64,000 bases of DNA from Porphyromonas cangingivalis (GTDB lineage Bacteria; Bacteroidota; Bacteroidia; Bacteroidales; Porphyromonadaceae): contig NZ_LR134506.1 of the NCBI RefSeq assembly GCF_900638305.1, forward strand, positions 1,736,001-1,800,000. Direction: 5' to 3'. The translations under genes were made by a program, and so were the position numbers. The notes under the pieces are model-generated. The model did not search any database. It was not told the DNA's origin and saw nothing but the letters and a program-made list of their open reading frames with translations. Shown here piece by piece: positions 45,719 to 55,094 of this stretch; positions within the stretch are counted from its first letter, which is position 1, and the number at the start of each line of letters is the position of its first letter.

Positions 45719-45772
45719 GTTTGTATTTGGTTTTAGGTGATATAATCTTGTGAGAAGAATGTGTTTCAAACC

Positions 45773-45804
45773 CAAAGGTATGATTTTTTGTGAAATTTGC
45801 CAAT
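45773..45804 (-). promoter_or_regulatory. Promoter of copy 2
   Basis: Minus-strand ATTG - 20 bp - TACCTTTG, same place as in copy 1. Confidence 0.6.
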
Positions 45805-45820
45805 CCGCTTTTGTGACAGT

Positions 45821-45895
45821 GAAAAAGTCATTAAACTCGATGACGAAAGTCGTAAGATTTGATTCGAGAGGGTCTGCGGAGGTCATTTACGAAAA
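45821..45895. repeat. Dispersed intergenic repeat, copy 6
   Basis: Nearly identical to copy 5, duplicated with the gene unit. Confidence 0.75.
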
Positions 45896-46060
45896 CGAGA
45901 TAGGGAGCGTGTCGAGGTGATCCCTTTGACACGCTCCCTTTGCTGATCTCTTCAAGCCATCAGGTTTCGTGAATCTTCTTGCGGAGCAACCAGCAATACG
46001 AAGTCTCGGAGCGTTTCCTCTCCGAATGTGGCTTTCATGTGGTGTGTATCTATGTTTAAT

Positions 46061-46495
46061 TTATGCCTGTGATATGGTCTTTTCGGTGTCTTTTGCCTCC
46101 TCATTTTTCTCATTCATGTCTGCGAGCCTATGTTCACCTTTGAGGTTTTTTCTCAGAAATGAAAGGACTATTGCTATACCGGCAAGGGCACCCACCCCTC
46201 CCATCGTATCCGGAATGGTGAGACTATAGATACCGGCAATACCCCCCAATACGCAAATGATGACTGCACCTATGGTGAGGCTTTTGTTGTACTTCTTCCG
46301 ATCTTTTTCCTTTGCCTCATCTGCGAGCATCTTTGCATCTACGATCGTAAGCAGTGCATAGTAACTAATCATCATGATCCACATGGATAAACGGGTTAGT
46401 GGACGCTCACTATCATAGCTCAAAGATACAAGTATGGCTGAAGAGAAAACCAGAGCTCCTCCTTTCAAAAGTGTGTTACGGACGGTTCTTTTCAT
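46061..46495 (-). CDS. Small membrane protein, tandem copy 3
   Basis: 144 residues from MKRTVRNTLLKGG, otherwise almost the same as copy 2. Homology to copies 1 and 2 stops about 20 bp upstream of the start codon, so this copy lacks their promoter and must use another or be silent. The conserved 3' segment after it carries small insertions that break its frame. Upstream, 46550-46730 is an AT-rich spacer with imperfect TTCTATT-type repeats. Confidence 0.7.
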   Translation of the reverse strand: MKRTVRNTLLKGGALVFSSAILVSLSYDSERPLTRLSMWIMMISYYALLTIVDAKMLADEAKEKDRKKYNKSLTIGAVIICVLGGIAGIYSLTIPDTMGGVGALAGIAIVLSFLRKNLKGEHRLADMNEKNEEAKDTEKTISQA

Positions 46496-46729
46496 GTTTG
46501 TATTTGGTTTTAGGTGAAATTGTTTTTGCTGTAAGGTTATTTATTTAGTGACAATGAAACTCTATTCCAATTCTCATTTCTATTCTCAAGTTCTATTGTA
46601 GTAATAGTATTATATCTATTGTGTTGATTATTAGTAGAAAAGACTGTGTCAATTCCAGTTCTCATTTCCACTTCAATTTCTATTCGATATTCTATTTCAT
46701 TTTTTGGAAAAGAGAATAATAATGAGACT

Positions 46730-48370
46730 CTATTTCCGGTGGAGTTGATATTTTACCCATCTGTTTCTGCCGACTTCTTTGATGATACCCTCATTTACCA
46801 AGTGCTTCATTTGGAGCCAAAGTTTTTTGTAGGGGATCTCCTTCCCTACCCTTTGGTGTATATCCTTCAACGGAGCACAGGAGTATATTTTCAGATCCTC
46901 TACGATGAGTTCCCTTATACGATAATCTTCGATCCTCTTGAGGGAGGTCTTCCCCTTGTAGTTGCTTTGTTGTAATACGGGCGAACTCACTCGATATTCC
47001 TTCGCCCTGTGTGATCCTACGGCTTGTACTATACTATGTTCGAGTAGAGGGTCAAGCCAAGGCGATAGTTCATGCCTGTCTCGAAGATGCAATGTTCGGA
47101 TCAGACTTGTGGCAGATATGCTCTCGTGTTGTGCAATCAAACCCAAGCAGATGATCTGTTTTTGCCTTAGATCTGCTATTTGTAGGGCCTCTTGTACGAC
47201 TTTGATCGCCTCTTTGCTGATGATACGACGCTCGATGATGGCTGTGACCGAATCATTTCCCTCTTTTACCTGTGGTACTTGCTTACCGTTGGACAACTGG
47301 ATCTCATACATTTTGTCGTACCCGGATCCTTCACGTTCCATCAGTCCGAGTGCATAGCAAAGGTTTGCGAAATGCTCGTTTCTTTTGACTGTCTTGTGAA
47401 GGATGTTTTCCGGAGTGACGCCCAATGGCAAAGTGCCCGGGTTGGTGACTTCTATTCGGGTTGGATGTATATTTATGAAGATGTCGCCCTTCGTCGTGTA
47501 CGGTCTGTGTACTAGAGCGTTGCAGAGTAACTCCCGAATGACACGACTGTCATAAGCCGGGATTTCTTTGCGAAATAACCCCTCGCTGATTTCGTTTGTC
47601 TCTCTCCATTCGGGCACTGTTTCCCAGATGCTTTCTATTATTTCTTGAGGAGTCTGTGAGAAGTCATCCCAGAGGTACTTTTGTACTTTCTCTCCTTTTT
47701 CGTCATATTTGATGCACTGGACGACAGGAGCATTGACCAACCTTCCTCGTTGAGACTGCGTCCCGATAAACAATACCCCAAGGTTAGTCATTTTGTCTGA
47801 TTCTTCTTCTGTCAAGAAGTAGTGGTCAAGTAGTTCTTTAGTCTCTTTATCTTTGGTGAAGGCTGAGACCCTGGCTGAAGAGGTCAGTCTTTGGATCAAT
47901 AGATCCAATTTTTGGTGATCGGCATCCTGCCAGTTCCATACGGTTGTTTGAGTCTCCCAGGAGTAATACCCCTTCTCAGCAGCCAGCCTTGTTATCTCAT
48001 TTCCGGTGATTGGCACACTGTTGTCCGCTATCCGCAAGAAGTACTTTCCTGATGTTGTTGATGCAATGGTATGTCCGCGAGAAATATGGAGACGGAGGTA
48101 TTGAGAGCCATTTTCATGACGTATGATTTCTGGTGAAGCCGTGACATTTATAGTCATGCCACTTATTTTGTTTATTAAGGTTACAGGCAGTCTCTCATCA
48201 ATGATCTGCCCGATAGGGGGAGTGTCAGACTTGTCTTCTATGCCATAGTCTATGATGCCACCTTCTGCGTTGCTAAAGGCCACACAGTCCTTCGCAACCT
48301 CTTTCCAGTCAGCGCTTTTGCCCATTATCTCTCGAATGGACTTCTTGTCATATAAGCTGTTTTCTTTCAT
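46730..48370 (-). CDS. AlbA_2 (Schlafen-type) domain protein with ATPase-like C-terminus
   Basis: 546 residues. N-terminal AlbA_2 domain (EVAKDCVAFSNAEGGIIDYGIED, ~25-110), then a GHKL ATPase-like region (IPAYDSRVIRELLCNALVHRPYT; VTNPGTLPLGVTPENILH; ALGLMEREGSGYDKMYE) as in RecG-like putative regulators, and a winged-helix C-terminus. Such proteins are often called ATP-binding or RNA-binding regulators; roles differ and none is proven for this type. The canonical GGxIxxGIeD motif is intact apart from DYG in place of FFG. Gene lies apart from the triplication. Confidence 0.8.
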   Translation of the reverse strand: MKENSLYDKKSIREIMGKSADWKEVAKDCVAFSNAEGGIIDYGIEDKSDTPPIGQIIDERLPVTLINKISGMTINVTASPEIIRHENGSQYLRLHISRGHTIASTTSGKYFLRIADNSVPITGNEITRLAAEKGYYSWETQTTVWNWQDADHQKLDLLIQRLTSSARVSAFTKDKETKELLDHYFLTEEESDKMTNLGVLFIGTQSQRGRLVNAPVVQCIKYDEKGEKVQKYLWDDFSQTPQEIIESIWETVPEWRETNEISEGLFRKEIPAYDSRVIRELLCNALVHRPYTTKGDIFINIHPTRIEVTNPGTLPLGVTPENILHKTVKRNEHFANLCYALGLMEREGSGYDKMYEIQLSNGKQVPQVKEGNDSVTAIIERRIISKEAIKVVQEALQIADLRQKQIICLGLIAQHESISATSLIRTLHLRDRHELSPWLDPLLEHSIVQAVGSHRAKEYRVSSPVLQQSNYKGKTSLKRIEDYRIRELIVEDLKIYSCAPLKDIHQRVGKEIPYKKLWLQMKHLVNEGIIKEVGRNRWVKYQLHRK

Positions 48371-48679
48371 CTGCTACACCTTCTCTATCAAGGAATTCAT
48401 ACCAAGAGCGTCGGTAACGTTTTTGGTACGATATGTTTTTATGAATATGCTACTATGTGTTATTCGGGCATATCCTCCCAATGGTTTTTCTATAGCTTTT
48501 CAGTCTCCTTTTTGTGTAATGATATTGTTTGCTGAGAAGCCTGTTTCGTCAGGTACACTCAAATCCTAGGGGAGAATAAGTCACATTTCCCAATGTCTCA
48601 AATGTATAAATTATCTTGCAATCGAGCAACTTGTATGTGGATGAGGGTGGCGAAGATGTATGCGTATAAAAGGCTTGTC

Positions 48680-48735
48680 TGACTCGATGACGAAAGTCGT
48701 AAGATTTGATTCGAGAGGGTCTGCGGACTTTTTTC
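48680..48735. repeat. Dispersed intergenic repeat, copy 7
   Basis: GACTCGATGACGAAAGTCGT...GATTCGAGAGGGTCTGCGGACTTTTTT; like copies 4-6 but with the GGACTTTTTT end. Confidence 0.75.
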
Positions 48736-48789
48736 GGATCGTTGAGAGAAGAGAGAGTAGGGTGGATCGGAGGTTAAGTCGTTTTTGGT

Positions 48790-48797
48790 TATCTTTG
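48790..48797 (+). promoter_or_regulatory. -7 box of the dpp4 promoter
   Basis: TATCTTTG (TAnnTTTG), 23 bp before the ATG at 48821. Confidence 0.5.
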
Positions 48798-48820
48798 TCC
48801 GAGTAAGAAACAAAATAGCT

Positions 48821-50989
48821 ATGAACAGATTAAAATACTTTTTGTTGGCTGCCCTTTTGAGCAGTCCCGTGTGTGTCGCTCAGACGACAAGTGCGAAGAC
48901 GCCGACCATCAAGGAGATCACAACCGGAGCTTTTGCGGCTCGTAGTGCAGGTAATGGTTTTCGATCGACTGCCGATGGCAAGCACTACACGATCTTGAGC
49001 GAAGATCATGGTGCCATCGTGCGCTATTCGTATGAGACGGCTAAGGTCGTGGACACGTTGTTCAACTGCAAGACGGCTCGTGAGTGTGACTTCGAGAGCA
49101 TCGACGACTACCGCATCAGCGACAATGGACATCACATCGTCCTCCTCAGAGAGACAAAGCCCATCTATCGTCGCAGTCGTAGTTATACCGCTTACCACTA
49201 CGATGTCCGTCGCAATATGGTCAAGCCTCTGGCGACGACCAAGGGGCAGGTACGCATTCCGACCCTTTCGCCCAATGGTCGTATGTGTGCTTATGTCATC
49301 GACAATGATATATACATCAAGAAGTTTGACTACGACACCGAGGTGCGTGTGACCACCGATGGCAAGATCAATGCCATCCTCAACGGTGTCACCGACTGGG
49401 TGTATGAGGAGGAACTATATACCATCGGACTGATGGAGTGGAGTAGGGATGGAGCATTCTTGGCGTTCGTACGCAGCGACGAGAGCGCAGTGAAGACCTT
49501 CGACATGACCATCTTCGGCCGTGGCAACTATCCTCTCAACTACGTCTACAAGTACCCTAAGGCCGGCGAGAAAAATTCGGACATCTCCCTCAAACTCTAT
49601 AACGTCGACAATCGTGACACCAAGGAGATCAGGCTCCCCGAAAAGGCTGAGTACTACATCCCTCGTCTCGACTTCCGTGGCGATGCATTGTATGTCTTCA
49701 CCCTCAATCGCCATCAGAGCATCTTCAAGGTGTACAGCGTCAATCCCAAGAGCTTTGTTGCAAAGCTATGGCTCCAGGACAAGGACGAGAAGTACATCGA
49801 CACCGAGTGGGTGCGTCAGCTCACCTTCGACAACGAGGGTGCACTCTACGTGAACGAGTCAGACGGCACAGCACAGGTGTACAGATATGGCAAGAACGGT
49901 ACGCTCGTGGGCAAGGTGACCAAGGGTAAGAGCGATGTCGCACAGCTTTATGGCGTGACGGCTTCGGGCGAACTCATCTATTCGTTGGCTTCTCCGACAC
50001 CGGCCGATCGTGTCATCATCGCACAGGACAAGAAGGGTAAGCAACGTTTCCTTTCGCCCAAGGACGGCGTGAGCTCGGTCGTGTTCAGCAAAGATATGAG
50101 TTACTACCTCCTTGCACATTCTTCAGCGACAGAGGTGCCCCGATATGAGATCCGCCGCACTCGTGATGCCAAGGTCGTCAAGCTCCTCGAAGACAACAGC
50201 AAGCTCAGTGCTACCCTTGCGCAGTACAAGATGCCCAAGAAGGAGTTCATGACCCTCAAGATCGCCGATGGTACCGAGCTCTCTGCATGGATGATCAAGC
50301 CCTCGAACTTCGACCCTTCGAAGCGTTATCCCGTCGTGATGACTCAGTACAGCGGTCCGGGCTCACAGGAGGTCAAGAACGAGTATGAGGCGGATTGGAC
50401 GACAGCCATGGCCGAAGAGGGCTTTATCGTCGTCTGTGTCGATGGCAGAGGGACAGGCTTCCGTGGTCGTGAGTTCAAGAAGTGTACTTACCTCAACCTC
50501 GGTATCACCGAGAGCAATGATCAGATCGCTGCGGCAAAGGCCTTGGGCAAACTCTCCTACATCGATGGAAGCCGTATCGGCATCTTCGGATGGAGCTTCG
50601 GCGGATACAATGTCCTCATGTGTATGTCTCGTGGCAACGGTACTTTCCGTGCAGGTGTGGCTGTGGCACCTCCAAGCGACTGGAGACTCTACGATACGAT
50701 CTACACCGAGAGATATATGCGTACGCCAAACGAAAATCCCGAGGGCTATCGTCAGACCTCAGTGCTCAGTCACGTGGATGGTCTCCAAGGCAAACTCCTC
50801 ATCGTCCATGGTACAGCGGACGACAACGTGCACATCCAGAACATCATGCACCTCACCGAGGCACTCATCGCCGCAGACAAGGATTATGACATGATGGTTT
50901 ATACCGACAAGGATCACGGCATCCGTGGCGGCAATACTCGCAACCACCTTTTCCGTAAGGTCATCAGCTACTTCAAGACGCACCTATGA
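48821..50989 (+). CDS. Dipeptidyl peptidase IV (S9 family)
   Basis: 722 residues from the ATG at 48821; signal peptide MNRLKYFLLAALLSSPVCVAQ. Frees X-Pro and X-Ala dipeptides from peptides in the periplasm, feeding amino acid fermentation. Domains: eight-bladed propeller (~40-490) with DWVYEEE, the Glu-rich substrate-anchoring loop, then an alpha/beta hydrolase with the nucleophile in GWSFGGYN, Asp in HGTADDNVH and His in DHGIRGGNT. Sequence pattern is very close to Porphyromonas gingivalis DPPIV (GHHI, RRNLVKPL-type blocks). One change: GWSFGGY instead of GWSYGGY. Last 4 bp overlap lipA. Confidence 0.95.
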   Translation: MNRLKYFLLAALLSSPVCVAQTTSAKTPTIKEITTGAFAARSAGNGFRSTADGKHYTILSEDHGAIVRYSYETAKVVDTLFNCKTARECDFESIDDYRISDNGHHIVLLRETKPIYRRSRSYTAYHYDVRRNMVKPLATTKGQVRIPTLSPNGRMCAYVIDNDIYIKKFDYDTEVRVTTDGKINAILNGVTDWVYEEELYTIGLMEWSRDGAFLAFVRSDESAVKTFDMTIFGRGNYPLNYVYKYPKAGEKNSDISLKLYNVDNRDTKEIRLPEKAEYYIPRLDFRGDALYVFTLNRHQSIFKVYSVNPKSFVAKLWLQDKDEKYIDTEWVRQLTFDNEGALYVNESDGTAQVYRYGKNGTLVGKVTKGKSDVAQLYGVTASGELIYSLASPTPADRVIIAQDKKGKQRFLSPKDGVSSVVFSKDMSYYLLAHSSATEVPRYEIRRTRDAKVVKLLEDNSKLSATLAQYKMPKKEFMTLKIADGTELSAWMIKPSNFDPSKRYPVVMTQYSGPGSQEVKNEYEADWTTAMAEEGFIVVCVDGRGTGFRGREFKKCTYLNLGITESNDQIAAAKALGKLSYIDGSRIGIFGWSFGGYNVLMCMSRGNGTFRAGVAVAPPSDWRLYDTIYTERYMRTPNENPEGYRQTSVLSHVDGLQGKLLIVHGTADDNVHIQNIMHLTEALIAADKDYDMMVYTDKDHGIRGGNTRNHLFRKVISYFKTHL

Positions 50990-51909
50990 TGATCAAGCCT
51001 TCAGTAGCCAAAGCCAACAAGCCTCTTCGGAAGCCCGATTGGCTCAAGATAAGCATCCGTAGCACGGACAACTATTCACACACTTCGGAGACACTCTCCT
51101 CAGGAGGTCTGCACACGATATGTGCCAGCGGAAGGTGTCCCAACATGCACGAGTGTTGGAGTCGTGGCACGGCGACATTCATGATCTGTGGCAACGACTG
51201 CACCAGAGCTTGTCGCTTCTGCGCCACCAACTCCTGCGCCAAGCCTGCACCTGTCGACCCGCTCGAACCTCGTCGTCTCGCCGCCAGTGTCGCTCAGATG
51301 AAGCTCAAGTATGCCGTCATCACTTCTGTCGACAGGGACGATATGGACGATTATGGCGCAGGACATTGGGCGGCTTGTGTGGGGGCGGTCAAGGATCGAT
51401 GCCCCGAGACAACCGTCGAAGTGCTCATCCCTGACTTCCAAGGGGATCTCGACTGCCTTCAGAAGGTGCTCGATGTCAAGCCTGATGTCGTCGGTCACAA
51501 TCTTGAGACCGTACGCAGGCTCACCCCTACGGTACGCCACCGTGCGACCTACGACACGAGCCTCAAGGTCTTGCGTGCCATCTCTGACAGAGGGTTTGTC
51601 GCCAAGACCGGCATTATGGTAGGCCTTGGTGAGACGCCCGAAGAGGTCGAAGAACTCATGCGTGACTGTGTCGCCAACGGGGTCTCCACCCTCACCATCG
51701 GTCAGTACCTGCGCCCGTCGAAGCGCAATATAGAGGTCGTCGAGTATGTGCACCCTGACCAATTTGCCGAATATAAGCGCATCGGCGAAGCCCTCGGGCT
51801 TACCCACGTCGAGAGCGGACCTCTCGTACGCTCATCGTACCACGCTGACAGCCAATTTGTCAAGGCTAAAGAGCAGAAGAGTCTGCGTGACTTGGGTAAG
51901 GCGAAGTGA
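50986..51909 (+). CDS. lipA: Lipoyl synthase
   Basis: 307 residues. Radical SAM enzyme that inserts two sulfurs into octanoyl groups on lipoate-dependent proteins. Both cluster motifs are present: CASGRCPNMHEC (auxiliary) and CTRACRFC (radical SAM, CxxxCxxC), and the C-terminal VRSSYHA serine ligand. Starts inside the dpp4 end (MM at 50986). Operonic with dpp4 by overlap, which looks coincidental in function. Confidence 0.97.
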   Translation: MMIKPSVAKANKPLRKPDWLKISIRSTDNYSHTSETLSSGGLHTICASGRCPNMHECWSRGTATFMICGNDCTRACRFCATNSCAKPAPVDPLEPRRLAASVAQMKLKYAVITSVDRDDMDDYGAGHWAACVGAVKDRCPETTVEVLIPDFQGDLDCLQKVLDVKPDVVGHNLETVRRLTPTVRHRATYDTSLKVLRAISDRGFVAKTGIMVGLGETPEEVEELMRDCVANGVSTLTIGQYLRPSKRNIEVVEYVHPDQFAEYKRIGEALGLTHVESGPLVRSSYHADSQFVKAKEQKSLRDLGKAK

Positions 51910-51956
51910 CAAAGGATGCATCTCATAACAACATTCACCACAAATAGCCGTAAACT

Positions 51957-52202
51957 ATGAAATGTTCAGTCGAACTCAGTTACTATCCCCTTGTCGATGA
52001 CTTCAAGCCACACGTCAAGGCCTTCATTGCCGAGCTTCAGAAGTACGACCGCCTCAAAGTCGAACCCGGCAGTATCTCCACACGTGTGTTTGGCGAATAC
52101 ACCGAGGTCATGGCTGCTCTCACGGAGGTGATGGGCAAGTCGTTCCAAGGCCCTGCCGCAAGCGTGGTCATCAAGATCCTCAATGCGGATCGAGACAAGT
52201 AG
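51957..52202 (+). CDS. YkoF/thiamine-binding-like small protein
   Basis: 81 residues with the ferredoxin-like pattern of the YkoF/UPF0045 families (VELSYYPLVDDFKPHVKAFI; ISTRVFGEYTEVMAAL). Relatives bind thiamine or HMP-type ligands in some species; binding here is untested. Follows lipA by 47 bp and is closed by the hairpin at 52224-52265. Confidence 0.75.
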   Translation: MKCSVELSYYPLVDDFKPHVKAFIAELQKYDRLKVEPGSISTRVFGEYTEVMAALTEVMGKSFQGPAASVVIKILNADRDK

Positions 52203-52223
52203 TCTCTGTCCGATACACATGCA

Positions 52224-52265
52224 AAACAGGGTGTGGCAAGACTCATGGTCTGCCACACCCTGTTT
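52224..52265. terminator. Terminator after the YkoF-like gene
   Basis: AAACAGGGTGTGGCA / TGCCACACCCTGTTT, 15-bp perfect arms; symmetrical, so it may also serve the leftward rhodanese gene. Confidence 0.88.
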
Positions 52266-52401
52266 GCTTGTATTGTAGATAGATGAAGTGGAGTGTGTGT
52301 GCGCCCTCCGCTACTGTCTGGCCGAGACGATGAGAAAAGTCTCGGGACTTGATTTAGGCCTTAGTCCGCCTTTCGGGGGAGGGCGGTTTCAAGCCGGTTA
52401 T

Positions 52402-52722
52402 TCAGATGCTTTTCTTGAGGGAAGCGACGTGGTTCCACGTGCCGCCGTTGAGGACGTTGTCGAAGCCGTTGCGTTGGAGGATGACGTGGGCTTGAGAGCT
52501 GCGGCCACCGCTGAGGCAGAAGACGATGATCGACTTTTTGCCTTTGAACTTGTCGAGTTTCTTTTCGATCTGATCGAGGGGGATATTGACAGCTCCGGGG
52601 ACACTGCCCGAAGCAAATTCACCGGCAGAGCGGACATCGACCAAGAATGCACCGTCCTTGATGGCCTCTATGAGGGTCTGATCATCCGGACGAGAGAAGA
52701 GACTTTTGATGAGTTTGAACAT
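52402..52722 (-). CDS. Single-domain rhodanese
   Basis: 106 residues. Sulfurtransferase fold with active-site Cys in FCLSGGRS (~68) and the DVRSAGEFASG motif. Transfers sulfane sulfur between persulfides and acceptors such as cyanide or thiols. Lies 36 bp downstream of the MBL-rhodanese fusion gene, probably co-transcribed. No signal peptide, so cytoplasmic. Confidence 0.92.
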   Translation of the reverse strand: MFKLIKSLFSRPDDQTLIEAIKDGAFLVDVRSAGEFASGSVPGAVNIPLDQIEKKLDKFKGKKSIIVFCLSGGRSSQAHVILQRNGFDNVLNGGTWNHVASLKKSI

Positions 52723-52758
52723 AATAATTATGATGTTTTACAGATGTGATGAATGACT

Positions 52759-54174
52759 TTATTGTTTGGACATCTTGCTCTGGCACACATAGTCCGTCTT
52801 GGGGATGCTCGTCTGAGCGATGGCTCCGAAGCCCCCTTCGACGTCCGTAAAGTTGCGGTATCCCCTTGCCTGGAGGATGCTCGCAGCTATCATACTGCGG
52901 TAACCGCCGGCACAGTGGAGGTAGAAGTGCTTGTCACGAGGGAGATCCTGTATCCAGTCGTTGATATAAGCGAGGGGACGGCTGTAAGCCTCTTCGACGT
53001 GTTCTGCCGCATACTCGCTCTCCTTGCGGACGTCCACGATGATGCTGTCTGTGAGAGGGAAGCGTCCTGCAAGCTCTTCTGCCGAGATGCGCTCGACATG
53101 ATCGACCTCCTTGCCCGAAGCCTGCCAAGTTTCGAAACCTCCATCGAGGTAGCCGAGGACATTGTCAAATCCCACACGGCTGAGCCTTGTGATGACCTCT
53201 TCTTCACGACCCGGTTCGGTCACGAGGACGAGGGGCTGCTTGACATCCACTATCATCGCTCCTGCCCAAGGTGCGAAGTCGCCGTCGATGCCGATGTTGA
53301 TCGAGCGAGGGATGAAGCCTTGTGCAAAGACTTGAGGAGCTCTCGTGTCGAGTACAAGGGCATCGGAGGCTTCGACTATGTGTTCGAGCTCATCCGCAGA
53401 GAGTGCCGACTGACCACGCTCCAAGACGTGTTCGAAGCTGTCGTAGCCTTGCTTGTTCATCGCCACATTGCCACCGAAGTAAGCCGGAGGAGGGAGGAGT
53501 CCGTCGATCACGGATGCGATGAAGGCTTCTTTGCTCGGTTGTTTGAGGGCATAGTTGACACGCTTTTGGTTGCCGAGGGTATCCACGGTCTCCTGCATCA
53601 TGTTTTTGCCACAAGCCGAACCCGCACCGTGACCCGGATAGACGACGATGTCATCCGAGAGTGGGAGTATCTTTTCGTAGAGACTGTCGTAGAGTAGACC
53701 TGCAAGCTCTTCTTGTGTGAGGTTTGCGGCCTTCTGTGCCAAGTCGGGGCGACCCACATCACCCAAGAATAGGGTGTCGCCACTGAAGAGTGCCGTCTCA
53801 CGACCATCTTCGTCGATGAGAAGGAAGCAGGAGCTCTCCATCGTGTGTCCCGGAGTGTGGATGACCTTGATCTTCGCCTTGCCAAGCTCCAGTATCTGAC
53901 CATCTTCGACCACGATGGCATCGAACCCCGGCTTGGCCGTAGGCCCGTAGACGATGGGTGCGCCGGTGGCACGGCTCAGGTCGAGGTGACCGCTCACGAA
54001 GTCGGCGTGGAAGTGGGTCTCCAAGATGTATTTGAGTCGGACACCGTCACGCTTGAGGCGTTCGACGTATGGTGTGATCTCGCGAAGAGGATCGATGATG
54101 GCAGCTTCGCCCATGGAGGTGATGTAGTATGCACCTTGGGCAAGACAGCCCGTATAGATTTGTTCTACTTTCAT
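52759..54174 (-). CDS. MBL-fold persulfide dioxygenase fused to two rhodanese domains (CstB-like)
   Basis: 471 residues from the ATG at 54174 (MKVEQIYTGCLAQGAYYI). N-terminal metallo-beta-lactamase domain with iron ligands in THFHADFVSG, PGHTMES, SGDTLFLGDVGRPDL and PGHGAGS, as in ETHE1/CstB enzymes that oxidise persulfides to sulfite. First rhodanese (~255-350) lacks the catalytic Cys (VTEPGREEE); the second (~370-460) has it in HCAGGYRS. This architecture matches sulfide-detox fusions. It follows the exporter gene with its own promoter, which carries the same 29-bp element. Confidence 0.93.
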   Translation of the reverse strand: MKVEQIYTGCLAQGAYYITSMGEAAIIDPLREITPYVERLKRDGVRLKYILETHFHADFVSGHLDLSRATGAPIVYGPTAKPGFDAIVVEDGQILELGKAKIKVIHTPGHTMESSCFLLIDEDGRETALFSGDTLFLGDVGRPDLAQKAANLTQEELAGLLYDSLYEKILPLSDDIVVYPGHGAGSACGKNMMQETVDTLGNQKRVNYALKQPSKEAFIASVIDGLLPPPAYFGGNVAMNKQGYDSFEHVLERGQSALSADELEHIVEASDALVLDTRAPQVFAQGFIPRSINIGIDGDFAPWAGAMIVDVKQPLVLVTEPGREEEVITRLSRVGFDNVLGYLDGGFETWQASGKEVDHVERISAEELAGRFPLTDSIIVDVRKESEYAAEHVEEAYSRPLAYINDWIQDLPRDKHFYLHCAGGYRSMIAASILQARGYRNFTDVEGGFGAIAQTSIPKTDYVCQSKMSKQ

Positions 54175-54207
54175 AATATAGCCGGATTTTGTTGTTGTGT
54201 TACGATG

Positions 54208-54257
54208 CAAAGATGAAGCATTTTTATCCCCCGTACAGCTACTTTAGTCACATAAGG
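54208..54257 (-). promoter_or_regulatory. CstB-like gene promoter with shared 29-bp element
   Basis: Minus-strand element CTTATGTGACTAAAGTAGCT... (54229-54257), then 14 bp, then ATCTTTG (54208-54214). Same order and spacing as at 55095-55144; only one base differs in the 29-bp element (A for T). It begins just after the stop of the exporter gene. Confidence 0.75.
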
Positions 54258-54263
54258 ATGTTT

Positions 54264-55070
54264 TCAGGCAAACAAAGTCTCTTTCAGGATGATATATATA
54301 CCCATGACGAAGACGAACCACCCGAAGGCAGGCTTCAGCCTTGCTCCGTCAATACGGTGAGAGAGCTTCATGCCGAAGAAGATGCCGAGAGTGGCAAATG
54401 CCGTCACGGAGAGTAGAAATCCCCAGTCCAGACTCGTCAATCCCTCCTCCCCCAAGAAGCCCAGCAGGGACTTCGCAGAGATGATGACAAGGGAGGTGCC
54501 GATGGCTTGTTTCATCGGTAGTCGCCCGAGGACGACGAGGGCAGGGATGATGAGGAAGCCCCCACCTGCACCGACAAGGCCCGTGAGCGATCCCACCACG
54601 AGACCCTCTATGAGGATCAAGGCGTAGGGATACTTGCGGTGCGTTGGGGCTGATTGTGGGGGCTTGTGGCTTTGGGTGCTCGGGCGGATCATGCTGACGG
54701 AAGCCACGAGCATGAGTATCGCAAAGAGGAGCATGAGCAACATGCTCTTATCGATGACGAAGTCTCCCAGCCTCAACACCTCTTGGGGTATGGCAGGGAC
54801 GAGGTAAGCCCTTGTGAGGAAGACAGCGACGATCGACGGCAGTCCGAATATGACCGCCGTGCGCACATCCACAAGCGAGTGACGGGAGTAAGAGATGCTC
54901 CCGATGATGCCCGTGACACCTACGATGAAGAGGGAGTACGCTGTGCCCAAGACAGGGTCGATGCCGAAGAGATAGACCAGTACGGGGACGGTGAGGATAC
55001 TACCTCCGCCTCCGACGAGTCCGAGCGAAAGACCTATTAGGATAGAAGCTAAATAACCTGCGATGTACAT
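54264..55070 (-). CDS. TauE/SafE-family sulfite exporter
   Basis: 268 residues from the ATG at 55070. Eight predicted membrane helices in two halves, each opening with a Gly-rich motif (GLSLGLVGGGGSILTVPVL and GLVGAGGGFLIIPALV), the hallmark of the family. Carries small sulfur anions (sulfite, sulfoacetate or thiosulfate) out of the cell. Placed between the regulator and the persulfide dioxygenase, so exporting the sulfite made by the dioxygenase is the natural reading. Confidence 0.92.
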   Translation of the reverse strand: MYIAGYLASILIGLSLGLVGGGGSILTVPVLVYLFGIDPVLGTAYSLFIVGVTGIIGSISYSRHSLVDVRTAVIFGLPSIVAVFLTRAYLVPAIPQEVLRLGDFVIDKSMLLMLLFAILMLVASVSMIRPSTQSHKPPQSAPTHRKYPYALILIEGLVVGSLTGLVGAGGGFLIIPALVVLGRLPMKQAIGTSLVIISAKSLLGFLGEEGLTSLDWGFLLSVTAFATLGIFFGMKLSHRIDGARLKPAFGWFVFVMGIYIILKETLFA

Positions 55071-55094
55071 GATGGGATCGGTTGGTGGACGACA

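Larger units (their letters stand above)
44370..46510. repeat. Tandem triplication of a ~0.75-kb gene unit
   Basis: Three units, each with a GAGGTC...AAAACGAG tail, a terminator (AGGGAGCGTGTCGA...), a conserved 3' segment and one membrane-protein gene; unit starts at about 44386, 45110 and 45886. Units 2 and 3 are almost identical in the coding part; unit 1 has diverged. Units 1 and 2 share a promoter and leader that unit 3 lacks. Confidence 0.9.
48371..48820. other. Intergenic region between divergent genes
   Basis: 450 bp between the leftward AlbA_2 gene and rightward dpp4. It contains repeat copy 7 and the dpp4 promoter; the 48371-48660 part holds nothing I can name. Confidence 0.6.

Noticed and set aside
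44281-48735. Insertion sequence behind the triplication
   Set aside because: No transposase frame, terminal inverted repeats of IS type or target duplications were found; only the short dispersed repeat is at the junctions.
52426-52445. Second parS-like sequence (GGTTCCACGTGCC)
   Set aside because: Only the central ten bases match; the palindrome is broken and it lies in the coding sequence of the rhodanese.
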